Shown: positions 49,735 to 59,705, counted from the stretch's first letter. The stretch: DNA of 64,000 nucleotides from Acidimicrobiales bacterium (GCA_029247365.1 JAQWLJ010000047.1:1-64000), one strand, 5' to 3'. Program-made: numbers and translations. The notes: generated from the letters alone by a model not told the origin.

Positions 49735-51855
49735 TTAACCGACGGGGGAGCGATAACGGTTGTGGGCGGCCACCGGACCGTCGGGGCTGGTGGCCGCGAA
49801 ATCCAGAGTGAGGGCGAGTTCCCCCGTTCCCCGGATGACGATTGGCAGGGTCGCAATGAGCTCGACTGCGTCGGCCCCGATGGCGCCCGCGTACCGGCGC
49901 GTCTCCATCGAACCGTCCGGGTGCTGCACCGTGGCGATGACCTCGGCACCGGTCAACGGATCATGGAGGTCGGAGACGACGTGGATGGCCAGGTCGATGT
50001 GCGCGCCGTTGGCCAGCCCGGTCGGGAACGGGTCGGCGACCGCGATCACCGGAGCGCAGGCCGCCTCAACGGCGCGCCACGCCGGTTTTGCTCGACGGTT
50101 GTGGTCGAGGATCCCGAACCCGCCCGCTGGCGAGGGGTCGGCAAGGTAGAACGCGCAGAAACCGCCGGTCGGCCGGTACTTGAGACGTCGCAGCGTCTCG
50201 ATCGCAGTGCGGAGTACCTCGGCTTGCGCGGCCTGGCCGAATCGGGCCCACGTCGCGCCGTCGGTGACGGGTGCGGGCGGCACAAGGTGGCGCAGCGAGC
50301 GGGCTGGTGCCCCAACCGCATCGCCGATCTCATCCCAGTCGAGTGTGGGCCAGCGGGACGAGTCGAGTCCGGGCAGGTCGGGGTCGACAGTTGCGGCGCC
50401 GAACGCGGTCACGAAGCGGCCCATGCGAGGCACGCGGGCGATTGCTGCGCCGAGGTCGGCAGCGCGGACGTCGTGCCACCCGAACCACAGATGACTGGTC
50501 GTGCCGTCGAGTTGGGGCAGGTGGGGCGGCACCGCAGTGTGGATCACGATCGGTCGCGAGCCGTCGGTTCGCTGGAGGACCCGTCGAACCGATGTATCGA
50601 GTACGGCCCGGTTCCACGACGGCCGCTGCTGGCCGATGACCGGTGGCGTAACCGGCGCGATGATCGGCCGCCGGAACGGTTCGTCGTGCGCGCACCACAC
50701 TGCGACCGAGGGGTGGTGGGAGAGGAGGTCGACCATCTCGCGCGCCTGACGTACCGCCTGACTGCGAACGCTCCGGGCCATGACGCCCCGCAACGGCATC
50801 TCCTGCCAGATCAGCATGCCCAGTTCGTCAGCCGCCTCGTAGACCTCGGGGTGCGCAACATGGGCGACGAGCCGGATCAGGTCGAAGCCGAGCGCCTTGG
50901 CGGCTTCAACGTCGGCCCGCACCTGTGGGGCCGGCGCGTTGCCCAGCTGGGGCATCGTCGGCAGCATCACGACACCCTTCGTGAAGATTGGCACGCTGTT
51001 GACCTCGAGGTGCCAGCTCTGCATTTTCACCGTGCGAAACGCGATGCGGCAGCTCCGTTGGTCCTGGATGGTGTCGTCGACGATCAGCTCACACGAGAGT
51101 GGATAGAGCGGCTGGTCGCCAAGGCCGTGGGGCCACCAGAGCTGGGGCTCGGGAACCTCGATCGTCCACTCGACGCGGTTCTCGCCGTGGGCTGCCGGGT
51201 GACGGAGTTCGTGATCGACGCCCGCGACCCGAGTGCGAAGCACGACGGGCCCTCCGCCCGGATGGTCAAACACGCAACGAAGGGTGAGGTGAGCACACGC
51301 TGCGTTGGCGTCGACACATGTTGCGCGGAAGTGCTGGATCGCGGCGGCGCCTGTGTCGTGGAGCGAAACTCCCTGCCAGATCCCGCCCGGGTTGTGACCC
51401 GCCACCCCTGAGAGTTCTGGGTCGAGGATGGCGCCCATCAGATTGGTGCGTTCGTCTGGATCGCCAAAGCGCGGGACGGTTACGTCCACGGCAAGCACGT
51501 GCTGGTCTGGCGATTCGCCGGTCGGTCGGTCGGGCCTCATCAGGTGCGTGACCTCAAACTGATGGGGAACGAAGTACCCGTCGGTATCGCCCACGTAGGC
51601 GCCGTTCAGCCAGACATCGCCTTGTTGGGCGATGCCGTCGAGCCGCAGCCAGCGCCGCCGGCCCTCCATGACCGGCTCCATCTCGAACCGACGGCGGTAG
51701 AGCACCGAGCGCTCGTCAGCGAGCCCTTCGTTGGTGGCCCAATGGCCGGGGACCACCACATCGGCCCAATTCCGGTCGTCGAGCGCGGGTTCGTGGAACG
51801 TCCTCCGCAGCTCCTCGCGTGCCGGCGCGGCGCGCCACGACCCCGACAGATCCAT
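49735..51855 (-). CDS. glycoside hydrolase family 2-like protein, likely lacking catalytic nucleophile
   Basis: MDLSGSWRAAPAREELRRTFHEPALDDRNWADVVVPGHW; AVWCAHDEP; RFVTAFGAATV where GH2 relatives have RFVTEFG. Confidence 0.85.
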   Translation of the reverse strand: MDLSGSWRAAPAREELRRTFHEPALDDRNWADVVVPGHWATNEGLADERSVLYRRRFEMEPVMEGRRRWLRLDGIAQQGDVWLNGAYVGDTDGYFVPHQFEVTHLMRPDRPTGESPDQHVLAVDVTVPRFGDPDERTNLMGAILDPELSGVAGHNPGGIWQGVSLHDTGAAAIQHFRATCVDANAACAHLTLRCVFDHPGGGPVVLRTRVAGVDHELRHPAAHGENRVEWTIEVPEPQLWWPHGLGDQPLYPLSCELIVDDTIQDQRSCRIAFRTVKMQSWHLEVNSVPIFTKGVVMLPTMPQLGNAPAPQVRADVEAAKALGFDLIRLVAHVAHPEVYEAADELGMLIWQEMPLRGVMARSVRSQAVRQAREMVDLLSHHPSVAVWCAHDEPFRRPIIAPVTPPVIGQQRPSWNRAVLDTSVRRVLQRTDGSRPIVIHTAVPPHLPQLDGTTSHLWFGWHDVRAADLGAAIARVPRMGRFVTAFGAATVDPDLPGLDSSRWPTLDWDEIGDAVGAPARSLRHLVPPAPVTDGATWARFGQAAQAEVLRTAIETLRRLKYRPTGGFCAFYLADPSPAGGFGILDHNRRAKPAWRAVEAACAPVIAVADPFPTGLANGAHIDLAIHVVSDLHDPLTGAEVIATVQHPDGSMETRRYAGAIGADAVELIATLPIVIRGTGELALTLDFAATSPDGPVAAHNRYRSPVG

Positions 51856-51928
51856 GAGGGGAACGCTACCGGCCTGACACGGTTGGGTCGTCTGGGACAA
51901 GGTTGAGGCCGCGTGTAGGGTCCGCGTC

Positions 51929-53356
51929 ATGTCGAGATCTGAGACCCCCTCCGCGAACACACTCGGTGCCTTGAAGGCGAGCGGCTGGGAGTCGACGCCG
52001 CTGCGTCAAGAGCTGCGGCGCAATGCCATCGAGCGGATCAAGAACGACCAGCCACTGTTCCCTGAGGTTCTTGGCTACGAGAACACCGTTACGCCGCAGC
52101 TCGAGAATGCCTTGCTTGCGGGCCACGACATCATCTTCCTGGGTGAGCGGGGGCAGGCGAAGACCCGGATGATTCGTGGTCTCACGGACCTGCTCGATGA
52201 GTGGATGCCGATCATCGCCGGGTCAGAGATTCATGACGATCCGTATAACCCGATCTCGCGCCACGCCCGCGAAGCGACTGCGGAGCACGGTGACGACACA
52301 CCGATCGCCTGGGTTCATCGCGACGATCGCTTTGGCGAGAAGCTCGCCACCCCTGACACGTCAATCGCCGACCTGATCGGGGAGGTCGACCCGATCAAGG
52401 TGGCCGAGGGCCGCTACCTCTCCGACGAACTCACGCTGCACTACGGCCTAGTCCCGCGCACCAACCGTGGCATCTTCGCGATGAACGAGCTGCCCGATCT
52501 GTCCGAGCGGATCCAGGTCGGTCTCCTCAACGTGCTCGAGGAACGCGACGTCCAGATCCGGGGTCACAAGGTCCGGCTGCCGCTCGACGTGATCCTCGTC
52601 GCGTCGGCGAATCCCGAGGACTACACCAACCGTGGCCGCCTGATCACCCCCCTGAAAGACCGCTTTGGTAGCCAGATCCGCACCCACTACCCGCTCGATG
52701 TCGACACGGAAGTTGCGATCATCGAGCAAGAAGCTGATGTGTCGGTGAGCGAGGGCTTCGATCTTGCGATCCCGTCGTTCATGACCGAGATCGTCGCCGA
52801 GGTCACCCACGCTGCTCGCCGGAGCCAGAACGTCTCGCAGCGTTCGGGTGTGTCGGTGCGCCTGTCGATTTCGAACTTCGAGATCATGATTGCGAACTCG
52901 GTCCGTCGAGCGCTGCGTTCTGGTGCGGGTGTCGCAGTGCCCCGCGTTGTCGACCTCGAGGCGCTGCCCGCGTCGACGAGCGGCAAGGTCGAGATCGAGA
53001 CGCTCGACGAGGGCCGCGATGCCGAGATCCTTGCGGGTCTCGTGAAGGCCGGCATCCTCGCCGTCTTCAAGGACCGGGTTCCGCCCGATATGCATCGCGC
53101 TGTCGTCGACGCCTTCGACGAGGAGCTCGTCGTCGACACCGGCGAGGACGTCACCGACGAGGCCTATGTCGGGCTGGTCGACAAGATCGGGGCGCTCAAG
53201 GCACCGGTCAACGCCCTGCTCGACGGTGAGCCCGACGCCGAGTCCTCGGCCATGATCGCCAGCGCCTGCGAGCTGGTACTCGAAGGTCTGCACTTGGCCA
53301 AACGCCTCAATAAGGACGCCGTCGGCACCCGGGCACAGTTCCGCGCTCGCAACTGA
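51929..53356 (+). CDS. MoxR/magnesium-chelatase-like AAA+ ATPase
   Basis: FLGERGQAKTRMIRGL; IFAMNELPDLSERIQVGLLNVLEERDVQIRG; LVASANPEDYTNRGRLITPLKDRFGSQI. Confidence 0.88.
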   Translation: MSRSETPSANTLGALKASGWESTPLRQELRRNAIERIKNDQPLFPEVLGYENTVTPQLENALLAGHDIIFLGERGQAKTRMIRGLTDLLDEWMPIIAGSEIHDDPYNPISRHAREATAEHGDDTPIAWVHRDDRFGEKLATPDTSIADLIGEVDPIKVAEGRYLSDELTLHYGLVPRTNRGIFAMNELPDLSERIQVGLLNVLEERDVQIRGHKVRLPLDVILVASANPEDYTNRGRLITPLKDRFGSQIRTHYPLDVDTEVAIIEQEADVSVSEGFDLAIPSFMTEIVAEVTHAARRSQNVSQRSGVSVRLSISNFEIMIANSVRRALRSGAGVAVPRVVDLEALPASTSGKVEIETLDEGRDAEILAGLVKAGILAVFKDRVPPDMHRAVVDAFDEELVVDTGEDVTDEAYVGLVDKIGALKAPVNALLDGEPDAESSAMIASACELVLEGLHLAKRLNKDAVGTRAQFRARN

Positions 53357-53439
53357 TTCCCGAACAACTCAAGCCGACCGACTGAGGTCTTGCGCCGCGA
53401 GAAGCTCAGCCGGGCGAGGGCCGGGTCAGGAGGGCCGGG

Positions 53440-54651
53440 TCAGATGGTGAAGGCTGCGAAGGTCTCGGCGGCTTGCTTGCGGGTGCGATCGCGGCTGAGG
53501 AGACCGCGGGGACGTTCGAAGCCGAGTTTCCAGTCGTAGCCATCGATTCCACTGTCGTGGAAGTAGCCGGCGAGGCCGATGTCATGGTGGGCATCGCGGA
53601 TGTGCTCGAGCGATCGGGCGAGCAGATGGTCACGCCATGCCTCGTCGTCGGTGTTGACACCATGGCCAGCGACGACAAGGGAATGATCGGGGAGTGCCTC
53701 ACGTGTGCGGTGGATGGCCTCGGCGAACTCGTCGGGCTCGGGCGCCAGACCCGACCCGCTCCGCCGAGCCGACTCCGGCCACGCGGCGAACCCGCCGTCA
53801 GGTCCGATCCCGACCGGATGGTCATGGACGAGGCCAACGTGGTCGACCGCGTTCACGAACAGGGGCACATCGACCGGCGGGCGACCCCCGAGCTCGAGCA
53901 CGCCGTTGGCGTGGGCGCGCAGCCAGCACCAGAACAGATTGTCCCAGCCCCGCGCCGCCTGGGTTGCCTCAAGCGACACCCTGCCGTCGTCCTCCGCGAG
54001 GGCGTGGATCGGGTCGGCTCGCCACGCAGTCATGACCGGCTGGCGTCCCGATGAGAGCAGCCGCACCGCGTCGTGAGTCGCAAGCACGGCGCCCTCGACC
54101 GACTCGCGCAGCACGACCCGGTCGCGCCGTCCGGGAGGTCGGGAGCCGAGGCCGTAGCCGCGAACCGCCCAGCCGACCGGGTCGTCGATCGGGACGAAAC
54201 CGTCAGCGAACTCATCGAGTTCCTCGGCGACCCGGTCGACGTGTCGCTGCCAGAATCGTCCTCGAGCCAACTCGTCTCGGTGGCCGCCCTCGTCGTCGAC
54301 GTACCAGCCTGGGAGCGTAGTTGACTGCAGGGTCAGCCAGTTCGCGAGACCCGCGTCGCGCGCCGCGCTGAGGATGTCGCGGTAAACGTCGAGCGCGTCG
54401 TTGTCGACTCGGCCCGGTTCGGGCTCGACGCGAGCCCACTCGATCGTGACTCGCCACGCGTTGCAGCCGAGGGCGGCAAACTGTTGGACGTCGTCTCGAA
54501 AGTCGGTTGCGAGCCCGGCGCCGTCGTTCGAGAGCGGCGCGAGGGAATCTCGTTCCCAGGTCGACCAATCGGCTGCGGGCGCGACCCCCTCAGCCGAGAC
54601 CGCCGATGCGGTGACGCCGAGCAGGAATGGGTCAGCGGTTGGTGAAGACAC
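53440..54651 (-). CDS. glycoside hydrolase family 1-like protein, apparently lacking both catalytic Glu residues
   Basis: FLLGVTASAVSAEGV, LGCNAWRVTIEWARVEPEPG, GYFHDSGIDGYDWKLGFERPRGLLSRD; DDP replaces NEP, AGHG replaces TENG. Confidence 0.8.
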   Translation of the reverse strand: MSSPTADPFLLGVTASAVSAEGVAPAADWSTWERDSLAPLSNDGAGLATDFRDDVQQFAALGCNAWRVTIEWARVEPEPGRVDNDALDVYRDILSAARDAGLANWLTLQSTTLPGWYVDDEGGHRDELARGRFWQRHVDRVAEELDEFADGFVPIDDPVGWAVRGYGLGSRPPGRRDRVVLRESVEGAVLATHDAVRLLSSGRQPVMTAWRADPIHALAEDDGRVSLEATQAARGWDNLFWCWLRAHANGVLELGGRPPVDVPLFVNAVDHVGLVHDHPVGIGPDGGFAAWPESARRSGSGLAPEPDEFAEAIHRTREALPDHSLVVAGHGVNTDDEAWRDHLLARSLEHIRDAHHDIGLAGYFHDSGIDGYDWKLGFERPRGLLSRDRTRKQAAETFAAFTI

Positions 54652-55486
54652 CGGCGTCGATCACGACCCGCTCGCCGACGCGGGTTTGGAAGAGGGTGCG
54701 GTCACCGTCAACCCACATATGGACGTCGAGACGTTCGCCTGGCAGGACCGGTGATCGGAAGCGGGCGCTCATCGAGCCGAAGTGGTCGGGGTCGCTGTCG
54801 CACCGCGCATGCAGGAGGGCGCGACCGCTAACCCCGTACGTGCAGAGACCGTGCAGGATCGGAGTGTCGAAGCCGGCAAGGGCGGCGAATGAGGGGTCGG
54901 AATGAAGCGGGTTGCGGTCGCCGTTGAGGCGGTAAAGGAGCGCCTGGTCGGTGCGCGTGTCGAAGCCGAGCACGTGGTCGGCATCGCGGTCGGGGAGCGC
55001 CCAGTCCGATGCTGGGCCGCGATCTCCACCCCAGCCGCCTTCGCCCGAGATGAACAGGCCGCTGCGAGCGGTCCACATCGGGTTGCTGGCGTGGTCGCTG
55101 ACGTGCGTCTCGTTGATCACGAGCGCAGCCTTGCTCTTGTCGTAGATGGCTGCGACCTTGCCCTGGCCGACCGCAGAGCCTGCTGACGGAAGTGTCTGAT
55201 GCAGCGTGATCGACTGCTCACCGTGGAGCAGCATCGCTGGGTTGAAGTCGCCGAAGTCGATGCCACCGCCACCGCCGAGCACGACGCCCATCGTCGGGAA
55301 CGCTTTCTGTTCGTTGACGCCACCCCCGGGATGTCTGGTGTTCTCAGTCGTGAACTCGAGTTCGAACCCGGTCGGGTCGGTGGCGCCAGCCCCGACGCCC
55401 AGGGCGTAGAGGAGGCTGTCGGAAGATGTCCAGCTGATCTCGTTCTCCGGACCGACTGAACCGGCGGCATCGGGGTTGATCGCCAT
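54632..55486 (-). CDS. MaoC-like (R)-specific enoyl-CoA hydratase
   Basis: ALLYRLNGDRNPLHSDPSFAALAGFDTPILHGLCTYG hydratase-2 motif. Confidence 0.9.
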   Translation of the reverse strand: MAINPDAAGSVGPENEISWTSSDSLLYALGVGAGATDPTGFELEFTTENTRHPGGGVNEQKAFPTMGVVLGGGGGIDFGDFNPAMLLHGEQSITLHQTLPSAGSAVGQGKVAAIYDKSKAALVINETHVSDHASNPMWTARSGLFISGEGGWGGDRGPASDWALPDRDADHVLGFDTRTDQALLYRLNGDRNPLHSDPSFAALAGFDTPILHGLCTYGVSGRALLHARCDSDPDHFGSMSARFRSPVLPGERLDVHMWVDGDRTLFQTRVGERVVIDAGVFTNR

Positions 55487-55499
55487 GAGGGCCTCCTGG

Positions 55500-56120
55500 T
55501 TAGGCGACGGGTGCGTCCAGCGTCGCGAGCGCCATCGACGTGATCGAATCGGTGAGCCCTTCGACCTCGGTGGTGGCAGGCCCGGTGGTAACGCTGGTAA
55601 TCATGCCGATCGCACCGTTGACGAGGAGCCGAGCGGTCGGTTCGTCGAGTTCGGGACGGGCGTCTTGGAGCGCCTCGATCCACTCGGTCGACCAGCTGCG
55701 GAGACGGCGACTCATCGGCGAGCGTCGCTCGCTGCTCAGGTGTCGGGCTTCGCTGTTCCAGACTGCGATGAGGGCGGAGCGCTCGAGGGCCACGTCGACA
55801 TAGGCCCGGATGTACCCGGCGAGAAGTTCGCGAGCGTCAGATGCTTCGGCCCGGGCCCGACCGTTAATGGCGTGGACCTCATCGGCGGCCAGCTTGATTG
55901 CCTCGAGAAGGAGATCTTCCTTCGATGAGAAGTGGCGGTAGATCGCTGGCCCCGAGACATCAACTGCCTTGCCGATGTCATCGACGCTTGTCGCCGGGTA
56001 GCCGCGCTGATGGAAGAGATCGATGGCGGCGTAGAGGATTAGATCGCGTCGGTTGGCTGGTCGCCGCCCCGACGCAGTGGAGTCCGCCGAGGCCGTGGAG
56101 GCTGCATCCGTCGTCGTCAT
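55500..56120 (-). CDS. TetR-family transcriptional regulator
   Basis: RRDLILYAAIDLFHQRGYPATSVDDIGKAVDVSGPAIYRHFSSKEDLL. Confidence 0.92.
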   Translation of the reverse strand: MTTTDAASTASADSTASGRRPANRRDLILYAAIDLFHQRGYPATSVDDIGKAVDVSGPAIYRHFSSKEDLLLEAIKLAADEVHAINGRARAEASDARELLAGYIRAYVDVALERSALIAVWNSEARHLSSERRSPMSRRLRSWSTEWIEALQDARPELDEPTARLLVNGAIGMITSVTTGPATTEVEGLTDSITSMALATLDAPVA

Positions 56121-56244
56121 GGTTAGTGAACGTTAACGCACTTCACCGGCCGAGCACGATGCGTGCCGAGCCGCTCTCGGCAACACGACGCGTCGCCACG
56201 TCGCCCACCTGTACGTACTGTGGCGGTCCCGCTACATTCCGGGA

Positions 56245-58278
56245 ATGGTCCTCCGTCGTCGCCCCCGCCGCCGCAGGGAGCCGGCGCACTTCACCTACTC
56301 GCGGTGGGACGGTACCCAGACGGGGTTCGACCTCGATGCCGACCACCTCTTCAGCGAGATGGCCGACGAGTTGCTCTATCACGGCGACGTCAACTCAGCC
56401 CTCCGCCAGATGATGCAGAACGGTCTGATGGATCGCGACGGCCGCGACATGGAGGGCATCCGCGACATGATGCAGCGCCTTCGGGAGCGGCGACGCGACA
56501 TTCTCGAGAACCACGATCTCGGCGGGGTCTTCGACGACATTGCTGGCTCGCTTCGAAGCGTGGTCGAACAGGAGCGGCAGGCGCTGGACGATCTCACCCA
56601 GCGAGGTGCCGACTCCGGCGACGAGCGCCAGCATCAGCTCCAGAACGACACCGCCGCCACGAAGAATATGGAGCTCGACATGCTCCCACCCGATCTCGCC
56701 GGGCAGGTGAAGGGACTACAGAACTACGACTTCGAGAGCGAAGAGGCTCGGCAGCAGTTCGAGGAGTTGATGGACCAATTGCGCGAGCAGCTCATGCAGC
56801 AGCAACTCGATCAGGTTGCCGAGGGCGTCAACGACATGTCACCTGAAGATATGCAGCGGATGAAAGACATGCTCGCCGAGCTCAATCACATGCTCGAGCA
56901 GCGCGCCGCCGGTGAGGAGCCCGACTTCCAGGGATTCATGGACCGCTACGGCGACTTCTTCCCCGAGAACCCGCGGACCCTCGACGAGCTGCTCGAGGTG
57001 ATGGCTCAGCGGATGGCCCAGGCCCAGCAAATGCTCAACTCGATGACCCCCGAGCAGCGTCAGCAGCTCCAAGAGCTGAGCGATCAACTGATGGAGGACA
57101 TGGACCTCCAATTCCAGATGAGCCAGCTCGCCGACAACCTTCGTGAGCAGTTCCCACAGATGGGCTGGGGTCAGTCGCACGACTTCGATGGGTTTGACCC
57201 GCTCGATATGCCCTCGGCGATGGACATGATGGGCGAACTGGGCGATATCGATCAGCTCGACAACCTGTTGCGCGGCGCCACCAATCCGGGGGCACTCGCC
57301 GAGGTCGACATCGACCGTGCCCGCGACCTCCTGGGCGACGAGTCGGCCGAGTCACTCGAGCGCATGGCCGAACTCGCCCGGATGCTCGAAGAGTCGGGCC
57401 TCATCGAGAACAAGGAAGGCAAGTACGAGCTCACACCGCGCGCGATCCGCAAGATCGGCAACGGTGCGCTTGACGAGCTCTTCAAACGGATGTCGGCCGA
57501 CACGCTCGGCAAGCATGCACTCGAGAAGACCGGTGCCGGCCACGAGCGCGACTTTGACACTAAGCCATATGAGTACGGCGACCGGTTCAACCTCCACATC
57601 GAAAAGACACTTCGAAACGCAGTCGCCCGCACGGGTGGTGGCACGCCCGTGAAGCTGCACCCAGACGACTTCGAAATCGAGCGAACCGAGCAGCTCGTTC
57701 GGTCGTCAACCGTGCTGATGCTCGATGTGTCGATGTCGATGGCGATGCGCGACAACTTCCTGCCGGCCAAGAAGGTCACGATGGCGCTGCACTCGCTCAT
57801 CTCGAGCCAGTACCCGCGCGACTTCCTCGGCATGGTGAGCTTCAGTGAGGTGGCACGCGAGTTCAACGCTGCAACCCTGCCCGAGCTCAGCTGGGACTAC
57901 GTGTACGGCACCAACATGCAGCACTCGTTCCAGATCGCCCGCAAGATGCTGTCGAAGCAGACGGGCACCAAGCAGATCATCATGATCACCGACGGCGAAC
58001 CTACCGCTCACATCACCCCGTCGGGGCAGCCGTACTTCAACTACCCGCCATCGCAACAGACCGTCGACCTGACCCTTGGTGAGGTCGCCAAGTGCACGCG
58101 GGAAGACATCCGCATCAACACCTTCGTGCTCGACGCCACCCACTATTTGCAGAACTTCGTGGAGCAGATCTCGAAGGTAAACGGCGGGCGGGCTTTCTTC
58201 ACGACCAACGAGAACCTGGGTGACTATGTCCTGATGGACTTTGTCGATCACAAGCGCAGCCTGGTCCGCGGGCGCTGA
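56245..58278 (+). CDS. VWA-domain protein (MoxR-partner type)
   Basis: TVLMLDVSMSMAMRDNFLPAKKVTMALHSLI; MITDGEPTAHITPSGQPYFNYPPS; acidic Met/Gln-rich helical N-terminal half. Confidence 0.88.
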   Translation: MVLRRRPRRRREPAHFTYSRWDGTQTGFDLDADHLFSEMADELLYHGDVNSALRQMMQNGLMDRDGRDMEGIRDMMQRLRERRRDILENHDLGGVFDDIAGSLRSVVEQERQALDDLTQRGADSGDERQHQLQNDTAATKNMELDMLPPDLAGQVKGLQNYDFESEEARQQFEELMDQLREQLMQQQLDQVAEGVNDMSPEDMQRMKDMLAELNHMLEQRAAGEEPDFQGFMDRYGDFFPENPRTLDELLEVMAQRMAQAQQMLNSMTPEQRQQLQELSDQLMEDMDLQFQMSQLADNLREQFPQMGWGQSHDFDGFDPLDMPSAMDMMGELGDIDQLDNLLRGATNPGALAEVDIDRARDLLGDESAESLERMAELARMLEESGLIENKEGKYELTPRAIRKIGNGALDELFKRMSADTLGKHALEKTGAGHERDFDTKPYEYGDRFNLHIEKTLRNAVARTGGGTPVKLHPDDFEIERTEQLVRSSTVLMLDVSMSMAMRDNFLPAKKVTMALHSLISSQYPRDFLGMVSFSEVAREFNAATLPELSWDYVYGTNMQHSFQIARKMLSKQTGTKQIIMITDGEPTAHITPSGQPYFNYPPSQQTVDLTLGEVAKCTREDIRINTFVLDATHYLQNFVEQISKVNGGRAFFTTNENLGDYVLMDFVDHKRSLVRGR

Positions 58279-58629
58279 TCGACAGGGAAGAAGCACGCAT
58301 TTGCTGGGCGTGTAGCTCAGTGCGTAAGCGTTTCGACCGAGCAAATCGCAGTGATGGCAGATGGGCGCGTGCCCCGCGATGACCAGCGATCCACCGATAC
58401 GGCATGTCCGGTTGAAGCAGCGGCCGCTGCGCGGGAGCTGTGTGGTACCTCTGGGCGCCAGGTACTCACCGCCAACGGTGAGCACCACCGCTGGGTTTGC
58501 TGCGGAAAATCAAGGGCCTCGGCCGATCTCGGGCTTTACAAACCTAGGGTTACAGTGCTGTAATTACAGCAGTGGCAGCTGGCGGACGATCCACTCGGAT
58601 CGCAACGCTGCACTGCCGGAGGAAATCAC

Positions 58630-58923
58630 ATGGCGATTCACCACGAAACCGAAACGGACGAGAAGTCCTGGCAGGACTATGCAAACTGCCTTGGGGTCGA
58701 TCCAGATCTCTTTTTTCCTGAGCGTGGCGCGTCCACTCGTGAGGCCAAAGAGGTCTGCCGCGGCTGTGTCGTGCGTGAGGATTGCCTCGAGTACGCCCTC
58801 CAAAACGGCGAGAAATTCGGCATCTGGGGCGGTATGAGCGAACGTGAGCGTCGCCGAATCCGCCGCCAACGGGCGCTGGCCCGGGCTGCGGCTGCGGCGC
58901 AAGTTTCCAACGTCACCGCCTGA
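58630..58923 (+). CDS. WhiB-family regulator
   Basis: YANCLGVDPDLFFPERGASTREAKEVCRGCVVREDCLEYALQNGEKFGIWGGMSERERRRIRRQR; four Cys and GIWGG. Confidence 0.95.
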   Translation: MAIHHETETDEKSWQDYANCLGVDPDLFFPERGASTREAKEVCRGCVVREDCLEYALQNGEKFGIWGGMSERERRRIRRQRALARAAAAAQVSNVTA

Positions 58924-58988
58924 CCTCTCGACTTCGCCGTGCGGGGCGCTCACGAAATCCTCACGGGCTTCGGGGTACGCTCTGTCGC

Positions 58989-59150
58989 ATGAACCTCGGA
59001 ACTCCGGAACTCCTGGTCATCCTGGTGATCGTTCTCCTCGTCTTCGGTGGCGCCAAGCTTCCGAAGCTCGCTCGTTCATTGGGCCAAGCCCAGAAGGAGT
59101 TCAAGGACGGTCTGGCCGAGGATCCCTCCGACGGCGACGGCGACGCCTGA
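58989..59150 (+). CDS. tatA: Sec-independent translocase TatA
   Basis: 53-aa ORF read from sequence: MNLGTPELLVILVIVLLVFGGAKLPKLARSLGQAQKEFKDGLAEDPSDGDGDA. Confidence 0.92.
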   Translation: MNLGTPELLVILVIVLLVFGGAKLPKLARSLGQAQKEFKDGLAEDPSDGDGDA

Positions 59151-59159
59151 TCGAGGGCC

Positions 59160-59705
59160 GTGAGCCCGTCTGGTTCGCCCGACCCTGCAGGGTCTGAACC
59201 GACCGATACCAACGACCTCATCCCAACGTGGGACGAGATCGCGCGTGATCACGCGGGTTTTATGTATTCAGTCGCGTATCGACTCGCCGGGAACCAATCC
59301 GATGCCGAGGACGTTGTCCAGGAGTCGCTCCTGCGGGTGAAGCGTGGTTTGGAGCGATATATCCCGGGTTCCCTCCATGGATGGCTCGCTCGTATCGTGA
59401 CCAACGTCTTTCTCGATGAGACCCGCCGCCGCAAGCGGCGGCCGCAGACCCATCTGCCCGATGATCCTGACCGGGTGATTGAGGGTGGTCCGGCGGCCGA
59501 CGAGGCGTTGGCGATGGTCTCGCTGCCCGATCACATTCAGGATGCGCTGAACACGCTGGCCGATGAGTTCCGCCAGGCGGTCGTGCTGTGCGATCTCGCC
59601 GGGTTGACCTACGACGAGATCGCCGAGCAGGTCGGTGTTCCGGTCGGCACCGTTCGCAGCCGTGTCCATCGTGGCCGGGTTCGGCTTCGGGAGGCGTTGT
59701 CGTGA
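59160..59705 (+). CDS. ECF-type RNA polymerase sigma factor
   Basis: MYSVAYRLAGNQSDAEDVVQESLLRV; FRQAVVLCDLAGLTYDEIAEQVGVPVGTVRSRVHRGRVRLREAL. Confidence 0.92.
   Translation: MSPSGSPDPAGSEPTDTNDLIPTWDEIARDHAGFMYSVAYRLAGNQSDAEDVVQESLLRVKRGLERYIPGSLHGWLARIVTNVFLDETRRRKRRPQTHLPDDPDRVIEGGPAADEALAMVSLPDHIQDALNTLADEFRQAVVLCDLAGLTYDEIAEQVGVPVGTVRSRVHRGRVRLREALS

Noticed and set aside
49687-51411. 574-aa + strand ORF
   Set aside because: Antisense to the GH2-like gene; no domain recognised.
56122-56140. gttagtgaacgttaacgca, partial palindrome before the tetR start
   Set aside because: Plausible TetR autoregulatory operator but symmetry is weak (about 4/7 arm matches).
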